From contig CP017948.1 in the NCBI GenBank assembly GCA_002838185.1, forward strand, positions 930,001 to 994,000: a stretch of 64,000 nt of DNA, written 5' to 3'. The translations under genes were made by a program, and so were the position numbers. The notes beneath the pieces were generated by a model. It was not told the DNA's origin, made no database searches, and saw only the letters and a list, made by a program, of their open reading frames with translations. Source of the stretch: Tenericutes bacterium MO-XQ (GTDB lineage: Bacteria > Bacillota_I > Bacilli_A > Acholeplasmatales > Acholeplasmataceae). The first letter of the stretch is position 1. Each line of letters begins with the position of its first letter. Of this stretch, positions 8,759-18,337 are shown one piece after another.

Positions 8759-8835
8759 TACAACAAAGAGAATAAAGAGAAGGGAAACAAGTGAAATGTG
8801 TAATTACAGATTATGCTTTAGTTTACTAATATAAT

Positions 8836-9936
8836 ATGAAAATCTTAATGTTAGCAAATTCATCATTTGGAATTGTTTCTTTCAGGAAAGAACTTATAGT
8901 TAATTTTATAAGACTTAATCACGAAGTACACATATCTGTACCATATGATACTACAATTGAGCAAGTGAAGATACTTGGATGCAATATAATAGACACTGTT
9001 ATGAATAGTAGAGGAAAGAATCCAATTGAGGATTATTTATTGTATAAGCACTACATAAAAATTATAAAAGATCTTAAACCTGATGTGGTTTTGACGTACA
9101 CTATTAAGCCAAATATTTTTGGAGGGTTTGCTTCAAAAAAACTTAATGTACCATATATAGTCAACATAACAGGACTTGGTTCAGCACTAGAGAACAAAGG
9201 GAAGTTACAAAGATTACTATTATATCTTTACAAAAAATCACTCATTAAAGCTAAATGTGTATTTTTGCAAAATAAAGGCAATTTAGATTTTATGCTTGAA
9301 CATAATCTACTCCCTAGACAACACAAATTGATTCCTGGTTCAGGTGTAAACTTGTCTAAATTTAAGTATAAAGATTATCCTAATGAAAAAAAACTAGTAT
9401 GTATTTTTATTGGCCGAATTATGAAGGAAAAAGGAATTGATTTATACTTTAAACTTGCTATGGATATTAAAAGTAAATATGAGAATGTTGAATTTCATAT
9501 AGCTGGGTCGTGTGAAGAAAACTATTTAGATATTCTTAACAAATATTCTGATTCAGGTATAATAATATACCACGGATTAGTAAACAATATTGAATATTTG
9601 TATGAGAAAGCACATTGCCTAATTCATCCAACCTACTACCCTGAAGGAATGTCTAATGTAATGCTAGAGGCTGCAGCTACTGGAAGACCAATTATTGCAT
9701 CAAATAGAAATGGTTGTAAAGAGATAATTGACGACAATATTACAGGTTTTTTATTTGAGGAAAAAAATTACGATGATCTATATGAAAAATTCATGCTGTT
9801 TTATAATATGAAATTTATTGAAAAAAGAATGATGGGGATATTAGGAAATAAGAAAGTATCAATTGAGTTTGATAGAAATATTATCGTTAACGAATACCTA
9901 AATGAAATTGATAGGAAACCAGAAAATGGAGAATAA
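8836..9936 (+). CDS. GT4 glycosyltransferase 1
   Basis: A 366-residue GT-B fold glycosyltransferase. The N-terminal domain begins MKILMLANSSFGIVSFRKEL, and the donor domain carries FIGRIMKEKGIDLY (about 193-206) and the E-x7-E region PEGMSNVMLEAAATGRP typical of family GT4. It should act at the cytoplasmic face of the membrane, adding one sugar of the repeat unit to the lipid carrier. No ribosome site of note precedes the ATG. The 77 bp before it hold a 12-codon remnant reading frame with a good ribosome site (see rejected items). Donor sugar is not predictable. Confidence 0.85.
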   Translation: MKILMLANSSFGIVSFRKELIVNFIRLNHEVHISVPYDTTIEQVKILGCNIIDTVMNSRGKNPIEDYLLYKHYIKIIKDLKPDVVLTYTIKPNIFGGFASKKLNVPYIVNITGLGSALENKGKLQRLLLYLYKKSLIKAKCVFLQNKGNLDFMLEHNLLPRQHKLIPGSGVNLSKFKYKDYPNEKKLVCIFIGRIMKEKGIDLYFKLAMDIKSKYENVEFHIAGSCEENYLDILNKYSDSGIIIYHGLVNNIEYLYEKAHCLIHPTYYPEGMSNVMLEAAATGRPIIASNRNGCKEIIDDNITGFLFEEKNYDDLYEKFMLFYNMKFIEKRMMGILGNKKVSIEFDRNIIVNEYLNEIDRKPENGE

Positions 9937-11140
9937 AACTAGTCATAGAAAAATAAGCGTTTATCATATTGCTTTATTATTAGTATTGCTTACAGTCTTT
10001 TTTAGAGGTCCTACTTTTTTCCGTCTGTTTAGCACATCATTCGGGGCAATAAGACTAAACTATATACTTTTATTAACAGCATTCATCTTGATAGTGCGTA
10101 GGATAACAAGAAGAGAAAGTATTATTATTATATTAATGATTATTGGTCTGTTATTGAATGTATTTATTGTTGGAATTATAAATTTCGATTATATTGTCTA
10201 TGTGTTACAAGCATTTATATATTATTTTGTTTTAATGAATATCGTTAAATCCAATAAGATTAAATCATATGGTTTATTTAAAATATTAAGTTTAATGTTA
10301 TTCTTGATCGAGATATTGGTTTTAATCGAAGTACTAACCGGTTTTCTGTTTTTTCATATTAATCCACCTTATATTATTAACAACTCGTATGATTATTATA
10401 GAGGATATCTTTTCTTCTATAATAGTAATAATTTGTCTCTTTTTCTAATTAGTTTATACCTTCTCATTCTTTTCTATAAAATTCAGAAATCCAACTATAA
10501 ACTTTTTATGGCTATACAGACTTCAATATTAATTGTAATTTTAATTTTGAATGACTCAAACATATCGTTATTAGCACTATTCTTCATTTCTGCTTTTATT
10601 ATTTTCAATAGATTTACTCAAATATTCAGAAAAAAGATTCATCGTTCACATTTTACTAGGGCAATTCTAGTATTTATTTGCCTGTTAATAGGAATAGGGA
10701 TACTCATTGAGTTAGGATTTTTTAGATTTATTTTAGATAATGTATATATGAGCTATCAATATGATGGAAGATTTCAGATTTACAGAGACGCATTGAATGT
10801 ATTTTTTAACAATCCATTTGGAATAGGTCTTGGACAATCAGATTTATTTTTCCAAACAAATGTTCACTTTGTAGTAATGCAATTAATTGTAGAATTAGGA
10901 GTTATTGGATTGTTAATTTTGTTTTTGTACTTTTACAATATTTTGAGAATCCTCTTATCAGTAAAGAAAGGTGATTTATTTTCTCTAATGGTGAATTTAT
11001 ACTTGCTTCTATTACCATTTTTATCTGTTCAAGTAAGTAGAATTCTTTCTGATAATGCATTGATCTTAATTTGGGCTTTTTTCTTCACTTATTCAAACTA
11101 CGAATATAATAAACGTTTTTTAGCATTAGGAGGATATTAA
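9926..11140 (+). CDS. Wzy-like polysaccharide polymerase
   Basis: A 404-residue polytopic membrane protein with about ten hydrophobic segments and one longer external loop around residues 135-160 before YDYYRGYLFFYNSNNLSLF. The later part has DGRFQIYRDALNVFFNNPFGIGLGQSD, the pattern seen in O-antigen polymerases and ligases. It is the only such gene in this cluster, beside Wzx and transferases, so it is the likely repeat-unit polymerase. ATG 9926 is supported by AGGAAA at 9913-9918 and overlaps the GT4 gene by 11 nt. Confidence 0.75.
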   Translation: MENKTSHRKISVYHIALLLVLLTVFFRGPTFFRLFSTSFGAIRLNYILLLTAFILIVRRITRRESIIIILMIIGLLLNVFIVGIINFDYIVYVLQAFIYYFVLMNIVKSNKIKSYGLFKILSLMLFLIEILVLIEVLTGFLFFHINPPYIINNSYDYYRGYLFFYNSNNLSLFLISLYLLILFYKIQKSNYKLFMAIQTSILIVILILNDSNISLLALFFISAFIIFNRFTQIFRKKIHRSHFTRAILVFICLLIGIGILIELGFFRFILDNVYMSYQYDGRFQIYRDALNVFFNNPFGIGLGQSDLFFQTNVHFVVMQLIVELGVIGLLILFLYFYNILRILLSVKKGDLFSLMVNLYLLLLPFLSVQVSRILSDNALILIWAFFFTYSNYEYNKRFLALGGY

Positions 11141-11141
11141 A

Positions 11142-11660
11142 ATGATAATATATGCAATATACAGTCTTTTTATAAAAAACATACCTGGGGGAAATGGCAC
11201 AATAGGAAAAAAAATAAGACGTTTTTTTCAAAAGTTAATAGGAGTAAAACTGGGAAAAAATTCAGTGATTGGGTATAAAACTTACTTTTCATATCAGATC
11301 AGAAAAAAAATTAAAATTGGTCAAAATTCAGGTATTGGATCGTTTTCACACGTTTTTGGAAATGGTAATATAAAAATCGGAAATAACGTCATTTCTGGTC
11401 CTAAAGTCACTTTTATTACAAGATGGCATGAAATATCATACGATTCCAGTGGAAATAAAGAAAATATTATGAGGTCTGGTGACATAGAAATACATGACGA
11501 TGTATTTATCGGGACTAATGTGACGATTTTACCTAATGTGGTTATAGGTGAAAAATCAATAATAGCTAGTGGAACGACAGTTTATAAATCTATACCCGAA
11601 GGAAGTTTTGTAACTTCTGCAAAAATAGAGATAAATAGGATAAAAAATAAAAATGAATAG
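11142..11660 (+). CDS. Left-handed beta-helix acyltransferase
   Basis: A 172-residue hexapeptide-repeat O-acetyltransferase of the WbbJ/LacA type. Repeats run through KIKIGQNSGIGSFSHVFGNGNIKIGNNVISG and DDVFIGTNVTILPNVVIGEKSIIASGTTV. It probably acetylates a hydroxyl of the polymer or of a lipid-linked intermediate. AGGAGG at 11130-11135 gives a strong ribosome site. It starts 1 nt after the Wzy stop and overlaps the next GT by 8 nt. Confidence 0.8.
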   Translation: MIIYAIYSLFIKNIPGGNGTIGKKIRRFFQKLIGVKLGKNSVIGYKTYFSYQIRKKIKIGQNSGIGSFSHVFGNGNIKIGNNVISGPKVTFITRWHEISYDSSGNKENIMRSGDIEIHDDVFIGTNVTILPNVVIGEKSIIASGTTVYKSIPEGSFVTSAKIEINRIKNKNE

Positions 11661-12852
11661 AGTACTTTGTGTTTCTCATTATTCACCTACACTGAATAAT
11701 GTATCAAATAAATGGATTATCGATTTTTATAAAGATCTCGGAAATTATCCTGTTATTCGACATGTAGATTTTTTAAATATTAAGTTTAATATATTTTTTA
11801 AAGCAAATATAAGAAAAATTCCAATAGACCAATATATTTCAGAAATCCAATTATCCCTTCCGTATATTTTTAGGCTTTTTCGAAAAAATAAGTTGGGCAA
11901 TACAATATTTGAAATTTACGTTTTAAGAAAAATAAATAGATTCATGTCAAGAAATAAGTTGACATATTCTATACTTCATATAAACACTTCATATTATTCT
12001 TTCTTAGTAGACTTGTTTGACTCATTTATTAATGAAGAAATCGGAACTTGTAAAATTTTGCATCTTCATGAGAATCATGCTTTACTAAGAAGAATACATG
12101 ATAATAATTTGTATAATTTTAAAAAATATGCTGCAAAATTTAACTATATATTTAGACAGACACCATTAGATGTAGAATATTTAAGGGATTTGAATGGTTC
12201 TATAGTTTTTGTTCCAAATGCGATAAATTTCAAAGGATTGATTTACAATAACAAAAATAATAACATTACTGATGGTATTGTTAGAGTTTTAAGTGTTGGC
12301 TTTTTAAAGAAAACTAAGAATTATTTTTTAGCTCTTGATTTGATACATGAATTAAAAGCAAATGGTTTTAAAGTGGAATATAATATTGTCGGTTCAGGAA
12401 ATCTTAAAAAACAACTAAGCAACTATGCTATAAAAATCGGAATAAATGATGTTGTGTTTTTTCACGGCTATAAAGATAGGGAATATATAAATGAAATGTT
12501 AACAAAATCAAGTTTTTTGCTCAATACAAGTTTTTATGAGAGTTTTGGAAATATATTTATTGAGTCTATATTCAATGGAACACCTATTTTAACATGCGCA
12601 AAAGGTGGACCAGAATTCATTTTTAAGTGGGCTGAAATGAACGGTAGTTATATTGGGGAAATCTGTGATGACAATGTAAAAAGTTTAAAAAATGGTGCTA
12701 AATTGTTAATTAGTAATATAAATCAGATAAATTTTGTGAATATTAGTCATGAAGCGAAATTAAAATTCTCTAGTTTGAAATTTCTAGAAAAACTGATTAA
12801 GGCTAATAATGAAATTTTAAGTAACAATAACTGGTGGTGTGAAAATGACTAA
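11653..12852 (+). CDS. GT4 glycosyltransferase 2
   Basis: A 399-residue GT-B glycosyltransferase. The C-terminal donor-binding half is clear: VLSVGFLKKTKNYFLALDLI, then NIVGSGNLKKQL, and the E-x7-E equivalent in FYESFGNIFIESIFNGTPILT. The N-terminal acceptor domain is poorly conserved, as usual. It should add a sugar to the lipid-linked repeat unit in the cytoplasm. It overlaps both neighbouring genes by 8 nt, so it belongs to the same translation unit. The extremely A/T-rich codon use is like that of its neighbours. Confidence 0.8.
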   Translation: MNRVLCVSHYSPTLNNVSNKWIIDFYKDLGNYPVIRHVDFLNIKFNIFFKANIRKIPIDQYISEIQLSLPYIFRLFRKNKLGNTIFEIYVLRKINRFMSRNKLTYSILHINTSYYSFLVDLFDSFINEEIGTCKILHLHENHALLRRIHDNNLYNFKKYAAKFNYIFRQTPLDVEYLRDLNGSIVFVPNAINFKGLIYNNKNNNITDGIVRVLSVGFLKKTKNYFLALDLIHELKANGFKVEYNIVGSGNLKKQLSNYAIKIGINDVVFFHGYKDREYINEMLTKSSFLLNTSFYESFGNIFIESIFNGTPILTCAKGGPEFIFKWAEMNGSYIGEICDDNVKSLKNGAKLLISNINQINFVNISHEAKLKFSSLKFLEKLIKANNEILSNNNWWCEND

Positions 12853-13960
12853 TATCGTAATTATACTTAAAATCGGAGAAAACTATGGTGGAGCAGAAAG
12901 ACGGTTTGCTAGATTATTCAAATTAGTAAGTTTAGAATTAAAGTATAGATTAACTTTAATTATTCAAGGTGATGATCTTCACATAAATAAGTTTTTAGTA
13001 GAATATTCATTAGATGAAAATTTAATTATTTTTAGAAGTAAGAATGTAATTAGCACTAAAAAGATAATGAATGAAATTGACATTGATATTTTGCATTTAG
13101 TTGCTGTAAACACTTCATTCTTTCCTCTATATTTGAAATTAAAACTTTCAAAAAGAAAGTTCAAAATAGTCCTTTCACTTAATTCTTATGAGCTATGTAC
13201 TGGAATATATAAAAATCTTTTACAGAAAATTACATTTTATTTGCTGATTAGCCTAGTCAATAGTATTGATTGTTTGTATCCGAGTTATGTTAATATTTTG
13301 AAGCAAAGATTCCATAGAATAAATCCAAAGATTAAATATTTTTATCCTAATAATTCTTTTACAGATTTGGAAAAATACAAACCTAACATTTCAAAAGATA
13401 AATTGATTGTATTTGCCTCTCGATTAATAGAGCAAAAGAATCCTCTAATTGCACTAGATTCAATTATTAGTTGTAAGTCTTTTTTGAGAGATAGAGGATA
13501 TAGATTTATAATTGCAGGTGATGGTTTGTTGAAAAAAAAATTGGAGTCAATAGTTAGCAATGAATTTGTATTTGATATAGTTCAAATTGTTGGAAATATC
13601 GATACTAGTAATATAGTAGCATCATCTAGGTTATTTTTATCGTTACAAACTATTGAAAACTATCCCTCACAATCTCTATTAGAAGCTATTTCCTCTGGGA
13701 ATTTTATTATTGCAACTAATGTGGGTGACACAAAAAGGATTGTTAAAGATGAGTTTGGTTTATTGGTTGATTTGAATAAAGAATCAATAGTTAAAGCAGT
13801 AATTAATGCAATAGAATTGATCGATAATGATTTGGAAATGGACGATATTTCTAAGAAGTCAAGAGACTTTGCATTATTAAATTTCGACATAAAAGATTAT
13901 GCAAATCACATCACTACTTTATGGCAGAAGGTTGATATATCTAATGAATCAAGAGACTAG
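12845..13960 (+). CDS. GT4 glycosyltransferase 3
   Basis: A 371-residue GT-B glycosyltransferase. The start has the donor-family motif GENYGGAERRFARLF (about 11-25), and the second half has VFASRLIEQKNPLIALD, IIAGDGLLKKKLE and NYPSQSLLEAISSGNFIIATNVG, the GT4 E-x7-E region. ATG 12845 is preferred to GTG 12839 because GGTGGTG lies 5 nt upstream. It is the third transferase of the block, so with PglC the repeat unit is probably at least a tetrasaccharide, if each enzyme adds one sugar. Confidence 0.8.
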   Translation: MTNIVIILKIGENYGGAERRFARLFKLVSLELKYRLTLIIQGDDLHINKFLVEYSLDENLIIFRSKNVISTKKIMNEIDIDILHLVAVNTSFFPLYLKLKLSKRKFKIVLSLNSYELCTGIYKNLLQKITFYLLISLVNSIDCLYPSYVNILKQRFHRINPKIKYFYPNNSFTDLEKYKPNISKDKLIVFASRLIEQKNPLIALDSIISCKSFLRDRGYRFIIAGDGLLKKKLESIVSNEFVFDIVQIVGNIDTSNIVASSRLFLSLQTIENYPSQSLLEAISSGNFIIATNVGDTKRIVKDEFGLLVDLNKESIVKAVINAIELIDNDLEMDDISKKSRDFALLNFDIKDYANHITTLWQKVDISNESRD

Positions 13961-15365
13961 CAAAGATTTTCTAAAAAGATTGTTCTATTTTTCATGGGGT
14001 CCTCTATTTTCCACACTTTTTAGTTTTATTGTTGTTCCTGTAACTACTTATTTTATAAGTCCTTCAGAATTTGGTAAAGCTTCAATGTTTACACTAACTT
14101 TAACTATGACTACTTTAATTATTTATTTAGGCTTGGATCAAGCTCTGGTTAGAGAGTTCAATACCGAAAAAAACAAGTACCATGTATTTTCAAATTCAGT
14201 TCTAATCCCAATTGTTCTTTCAGTTGTTGTATCAATTTTTATGATAATCTTTTCCGAGCCTCTATCGATGTATCTATTTGAAGAATATAATTTTATAGTT
14301 ATAATCTACTTAGCCCTTAGTGTCATCTTAACCACAATCAACAGATTTAATATGCTTATTATTAGAATGGAGGAAAAAGCTAATCTTTACTCAGTTTTAA
14401 GCCTCCTGAATAAAGTATTAAATGCTATTATTTTAATTTCTATTTTGGTTTTCATTAAAAGTGATTACACATCTGTCATCAGCGCTATGTTTTATAGTAT
14501 ATTAGCTACTACAATTGTAGAAACTTTAATAGTATTTAGATACTGGAGACATGTTTTTAATTTCAACGTAGAGACCATGAAAAAATACTTAAAATATGGG
14601 TTTCCACTAGTTCCAGCATCATTAATTATGTGGCTGTTTAACTCAATGGATAGATTTGCTATACGTTCGTTATCTACACTATCAGAAGTTGGCATCTACT
14701 CAGTAGCATTAAAGATTGTTAACTTATTAGGTGTTTTTCAATTATTGTTTGCAAACTTTTGGATTCCAACGGCATATAGATGGCATGAGAGTGAAATGAA
14801 GTATGATAAATTCGAAAAAGTTACAAGGTATATCACATTCTTCATGGTGTTAATTTTCACAATAATCCTTACATTCAAGGATATAATAATTCTGATGATA
14901 GATGCTGACTATTCAACTGCATCTCGGATGATTCCATTCTTACTACTATCTCCCATAATGTATACTATTTCAGAAACTACAACATTAGGAATAACATTTA
15001 AACGTAAAACCAGTCTAAATATAGTCATTTCTGTTGTTGTATTAGTTTCTAATTTTTTAGGTAATATACTTCTCGTTCCACTTATTGGTGGAGTTGGTGC
15101 TGCTATATCAACTGGAGTTTCGTATATGATATTCTTTTGGTTAAGAACTATGATCTCAAGGAGTTTGTGGTATAAGTTTAAAATTAAAAATTTGGTAATA
15201 AATACTTTATTTTTATTTATTGTGGCTTCAATAAATGTATTTGGTGTACATTGGTTATTCAATATATTTGCAATAGTTGTATCAATTCTTATAAATATAA
15301 AAACGTTTAAAGAATCAGTTGCGCTCATAGTGAGTATTATAAAAAAAAATAGGAGGTTAGTATGA
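13944..15365 (+). CDS. wzx: Wzx-type polysaccharide flippase
   Basis: A 473-residue MATE/MOP-superfamily membrane protein with about 12-14 hydrophobic helices. The N-terminal RLFYFSWGPLFSTLFSFIVVPVTTYFISPSEFGKAS is the typical Polysacc_synt start, and NSMDRFAIRSLSTLSEVGIYSVALKI is the usual central motif. It moves the lipid-linked repeat unit across the membrane. ATG 13944 overlaps the GT gene by 17 nt and has AGAAGG upstream; the earlier in-frame codon at 13899 lies deep in the previous gene. It ends in an ATGA overlap with the next gene. Confidence 0.87.
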   Translation: MNQETSKDFLKRLFYFSWGPLFSTLFSFIVVPVTTYFISPSEFGKASMFTLTLTMTTLIIYLGLDQALVREFNTEKNKYHVFSNSVLIPIVLSVVVSIFMIIFSEPLSMYLFEEYNFIVIIYLALSVILTTINRFNMLIIRMEEKANLYSVLSLLNKVLNAIILISILVFIKSDYTSVISAMFYSILATTIVETLIVFRYWRHVFNFNVETMKKYLKYGFPLVPASLIMWLFNSMDRFAIRSLSTLSEVGIYSVALKIVNLLGVFQLLFANFWIPTAYRWHESEMKYDKFEKVTRYITFFMVLIFTIILTFKDIIILMIDADYSTASRMIPFLLLSPIMYTISETTTLGITFKRKTSLNIVISVVVLVSNFLGNILLVPLIGGVGAAISTGVSYMIFFWLRTMISRSLWYKFKIKNLVINTLFLFIVASINVFGVHWLFNIFAIVVSILINIKTFKESVALIVSIIKKNRRLV

Positions 15366-16666
15366 GTATAATAGAAAAATTAAAAAATAAAACAGCTGTC
15401 TTAGGTGTCATTGGACTTGGATATGTTGGTCTGCCACTTGCAGTTGAAAAGGCGAAAGCAGGATACATTACAATTGGTTTTGATGTTCAAAAAGACAAGG
15501 TTGATAAAGTAAATAAAGGCGTAAATTATATTGGTGATGTAATCAGTGATGATCTAGCACAACTTGTTCAAAATGGTTTCCTTAAAGCAACACTAGATTT
15601 TTCAGAGGTTGCAAGAGCTGATGCAGTATGTATTGCTGTTCCCACGCCTTTAGATGAGTATCAACAACCAGATTTAAGTTATGTTAAGTCTTCAGCTGAG
15701 AGTATTGTTCCATTTATGCATAAAGATATGCTGATTGTACTGGAATCTACTACTTATCCAGGAACAACTGAGGAATTATTAAAACCGATATTAGAGAAAT
15801 CAGGTCTTAAATGTGGAATTGATTTTTATCTTGCATTTTCACCTGAAAGAGTAGATCCAGGCAATTTGATATATAAAACAAAAAACACACCTAAAGTTGT
15901 AGGAGGAGTTACAAAAGAATGCACTAACATCGCCTCTATTATGTATGAAATTATATTAGATGCCTCTGTCCATAAAGTTTCATCACCAGCTATTGCAGAA
16001 ATGGAAAAGATACTAGAGAATACATATCGTAATATTAATATTGGCCTGATAAATGAACTGGCTATTCTTTGTAATAAAATGAATATAAATATTTGGGAGG
16101 TAATAGATGCAGCTAAATCAAAACCTTATGGATTTCAAGCGTTTTATCCAGGACCTGGTTTGGGTGGTCATTGCATTCCTCTCGATCCTTATTACTTATC
16201 CTGGAAGGCAAGAGAATATGGCTTCCATACTTCAATGATTGAATCATCGATGATGATAAATGATAGAATGCCAGAATATTGTGCCGAAAGAAGTACAAAA
16301 ATCTTGAATCGTTCTAAAAAAGCAGTCAATGGTTCAATAGTGCTTGTTTTAGGTGTGGCATATAAGCAGGATATTGATGATTTTCGTGAAAGCCCAGCAA
16401 TAGAAGTAATCAACGAACTAGAAAAATTAGGCGCTATTGTTGACTATTTTGATCCATACATTGGTGAGTATATAGAACATGGCAAAAAGAAACAAGGATT
16501 GAAGTCATTAACTAGGGATGTTTTGAGCAAAGCTGATCTTGTTATTATTACGACTGCACACACAAATATTGATTATGATTTTGTACAATCTAATTCAAGA
16601 ATGATATTTGATACGAAAAATGCAATGAAAAAAGTATTGAAACGAGATAACATTGAACTGTTATAA
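15362..16666 (+). CDS. wbpA: UDP-N-acetylglucosamine 6-dehydrogenase (WbpA-like)
   Basis: A 434-residue nucleotide-sugar dehydrogenase that oxidises UDP-GlcNAc to UDP-GlcNAcA, the first step of the UDP-GlcNAc3NAcA route. Seen: GLGYVGLPLA (18-27), ESTTYPGTTEE (128-138), FSPERVDPGN (159-168) and catalytic C271 in GPGLGGHCIPLDPYYLS. This HCIPxDP form belongs to the WecC/TviB/WbpA branch rather than UDP-glucose dehydrogenases (GGYCLPKD at 253 in ugd here). Substrate choice rests on the three wbpB-D-E-like genes that follow. Confidence 0.87.
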   Translation: MSIIEKLKNKTAVLGVIGLGYVGLPLAVEKAKAGYITIGFDVQKDKVDKVNKGVNYIGDVISDDLAQLVQNGFLKATLDFSEVARADAVCIAVPTPLDEYQQPDLSYVKSSAESIVPFMHKDMLIVLESTTYPGTTEELLKPILEKSGLKCGIDFYLAFSPERVDPGNLIYKTKNTPKVVGGVTKECTNIASIMYEIILDASVHKVSSPAIAEMEKILENTYRNINIGLINELAILCNKMNINIWEVIDAAKSKPYGFQAFYPGPGLGGHCIPLDPYYLSWKAREYGFHTSMIESSMMINDRMPEYCAERSTKILNRSKKAVNGSIVLVLGVAYKQDIDDFRESPAIEVINELEKLGAIVDYFDPYIGEYIEHGKKKQGLKSLTRDVLSKADLVIITTAHTNIDYDFVQSNSRMIFDTKNAMKKVLKRDNIELL

Positions 16667-16682
16667 CAGGAGGTAATCTATA

Positions 16683-17762
16683 ATGAATATGAAATATGCA
16701 TTAATTGGTTGCGGAAGAATTTCACCAAATCATCTATTAGCTGCAGTAAATAATGATTTAGAGGTTGTTGCACTTTGTGATTTAGATATCGAAAAAGCTA
16801 AACATCACATAAAAGAATATAATCTTAATACAAGAACCAATGCTTATATTGATTACAAGTTAATGATTGATGCTGAAAAACCTAATTTGATTGCGATTGC
16901 AACTGAAAGTGGAAATCACGCTGAAATTGCGAAATATTGCATCAAAAAGGGAATACATTTAATCATAGAAAAACCTATAGCACTCTCACTAGATGATGTT
17001 GATGAAATCATCTCATTATCGAAAGAATATAATGTAGTAGTAAGTGCGTGCCATCAAAATAGATTTAACAAATCCATTCAAAAAATTAGAGAGTCAATGG
17101 AGCAAAATAGATTTGGAAAACTATTCCACGGTACTGCTCACATCAGGTGGAATAGAGGACAAGATTACTACATCCAAGCACCATGGAGAGGCACTTGGGA
17201 ACAAGATGGTGGCGCATTAATGAATCAATGTATCCATAATATTGATTTGTTAAGATGGATGATGGGTGATGAGATTGAAGAAGTATTTGCCTATACTGAT
17301 AATCTAAATCATTCTTTTATTGAAACAGAAGATTTAGGTGTAGCACTCGTCAAATTTAAGAATAACTCCTATGGAATTATTGAAGGGACAACAAACGTAT
17401 ATCCAAAAAACTTGGAAGAAACATTGTATTTGTTTGGTGAAAAAGGAACGATTAAAGCTGGTGGCAACTCAGTTAATATTATTGAGGAATGGCTTTTTGC
17501 TGACAAACTGGACAATCCTGATGAAGTAAAGATAAAATTTCGCGAAAATCCACCAACAGTATATGGATTTGGACATACACCACTTTACAAAGATGTGATT
17601 GATTCTATTATAAATAATAGAAATCCATATGTAACTGCTGAAGATGGAAGAAGAGCATTAGAACTTGTTTTAGGAATTTACAAATCAGCTGCAGAAGGAA
17701 AAAGTATAAAATTTCCTCTGAAACATTGCTCTTCAATTGAGTTTAAAGGGAGATTTAGATAA
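16683..17762 (+). CDS. wbpB: UDP-GlcNAcA 3-dehydrogenase (WbpB-like)
   Basis: A 359-residue Gfo/Idh/MocA oxidoreductase that oxidises C3 of UDP-GlcNAcA. Seen: N-terminal Rossmann motif ALIGCGRISPNHL (6-18), the family signature EKP (96-98), and the catalytic region QDGGALMNQCIHNIDLLRW. WbpB recycles its NAD through 2-oxoglutarate and works with the aminotransferase WbpE. The AGGAGGT ribosome site is 7 nt before ATG 16683; a second ATG at 16689 is possible. The stop overlaps the start of wbpD by 1 nt (TAATG). Confidence 0.87.
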   Translation: MNMKYALIGCGRISPNHLLAAVNNDLEVVALCDLDIEKAKHHIKEYNLNTRTNAYIDYKLMIDAEKPNLIAIATESGNHAEIAKYCIKKGIHLIIEKPIALSLDDVDEIISLSKEYNVVVSACHQNRFNKSIQKIRESMEQNRFGKLFHGTAHIRWNRGQDYYIQAPWRGTWEQDGGALMNQCIHNIDLLRWMMGDEIEEVFAYTDNLNHSFIETEDLGVALVKFKNNSYGIIEGTTNVYPKNLEETLYLFGEKGTIKAGGNSVNIIEEWLFADKLDNPDEVKIKFRENPPTVYGFGHTPLYKDVIDSIINNRNPYVTAEDGRRALELVLGIYKSAAEGKSIKFPLKHCSSIEFKGRFR

Positions 17763-18331
17763 TGGATTATTTCGTTCACGAAAGTTCTTATGTTGACTCA
17801 AATGTGAAAATTGGATGTGGAACCAAGATTTGGTATTTTTCTCATATCCAATCAGGGGCTGTTATAGGTGAAAAATGTTCTATTGGTCAAAATGTAAATA
17901 TTGCAAACAATGTTCAAGTTGGAAATTATGTAAAAATCCAAAATAATGTATCTATTTATGAAGGTGTTGAACTGGAAGATTATGTATTTTGTGGACCATC
18001 TATGGTTTTTACCAATGATCTAACTCCAAGAAGTAAATATCCAAAAGGTTCTTCAAACTACCAGAAGACATTGATTAAATACGGTGCAACAATTGGAGCA
18101 AATGCGACTATAGTTTGCGGTAATACTATTGGCAAATGGGCAATGATTGCTTCAGGAGCAGTTGTCACAAAGAATGTACCTGATTTTGCACTTTTTGCTG
18201 GCGTACCTGCAAAACAAATAGGTTGGGTATGTGAATGTGGATTAAGACTTCCTGAGAATCTTCATTGTAAATCGTGTGATAGAAGATATATTCAAAAAGA
18301 AAACCAATTATGTGAATTGATTAAGGAGTGA
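17762..18331 (+). CDS. wbpD: UDP-GlcNAc3NA N-acetyltransferase (WbpD-like)
   Basis: A 189-residue left-handed beta-helix acetyltransferase that acetylates the 3-amino group made by WbpE. Hexapeptide repeats run from about 12 to 150 (KIGCGTKIWYFSHIQSGAVI, then ATIGANATIVCGNTIGKWAMIASG). FTNDLTPRSKYP (81-92) is characteristic of the WbpD/WlbB group. A C-terminal four-cysteine cluster (CECG plus CKSC, about 159-176) looks like a small zinc knuckle, common in this group. Order here is A-B-D-E. Confidence 0.88.
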   Translation: MDYFVHESSYVDSNVKIGCGTKIWYFSHIQSGAVIGEKCSIGQNVNIANNVQVGNYVKIQNNVSIYEGVELEDYVFCGPSMVFTNDLTPRSKYPKGSSNYQKTLIKYGATIGANATIVCGNTIGKWAMIASGAVVTKNVPDFALFAGVPAKQIGWVCECGLRLPENLHCKSCDRRYIQKENQLCELIKE

Positions 18332-18337
18332 AAACCA

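Noticed and set aside
8791-8829. Short GTG-started frame (12 codons) with a GAAGGG ribosome site before the first GT4 gene
   Set aside because: Too short to support. It could be the remains of a deleted gene start, but no homology can be judged.
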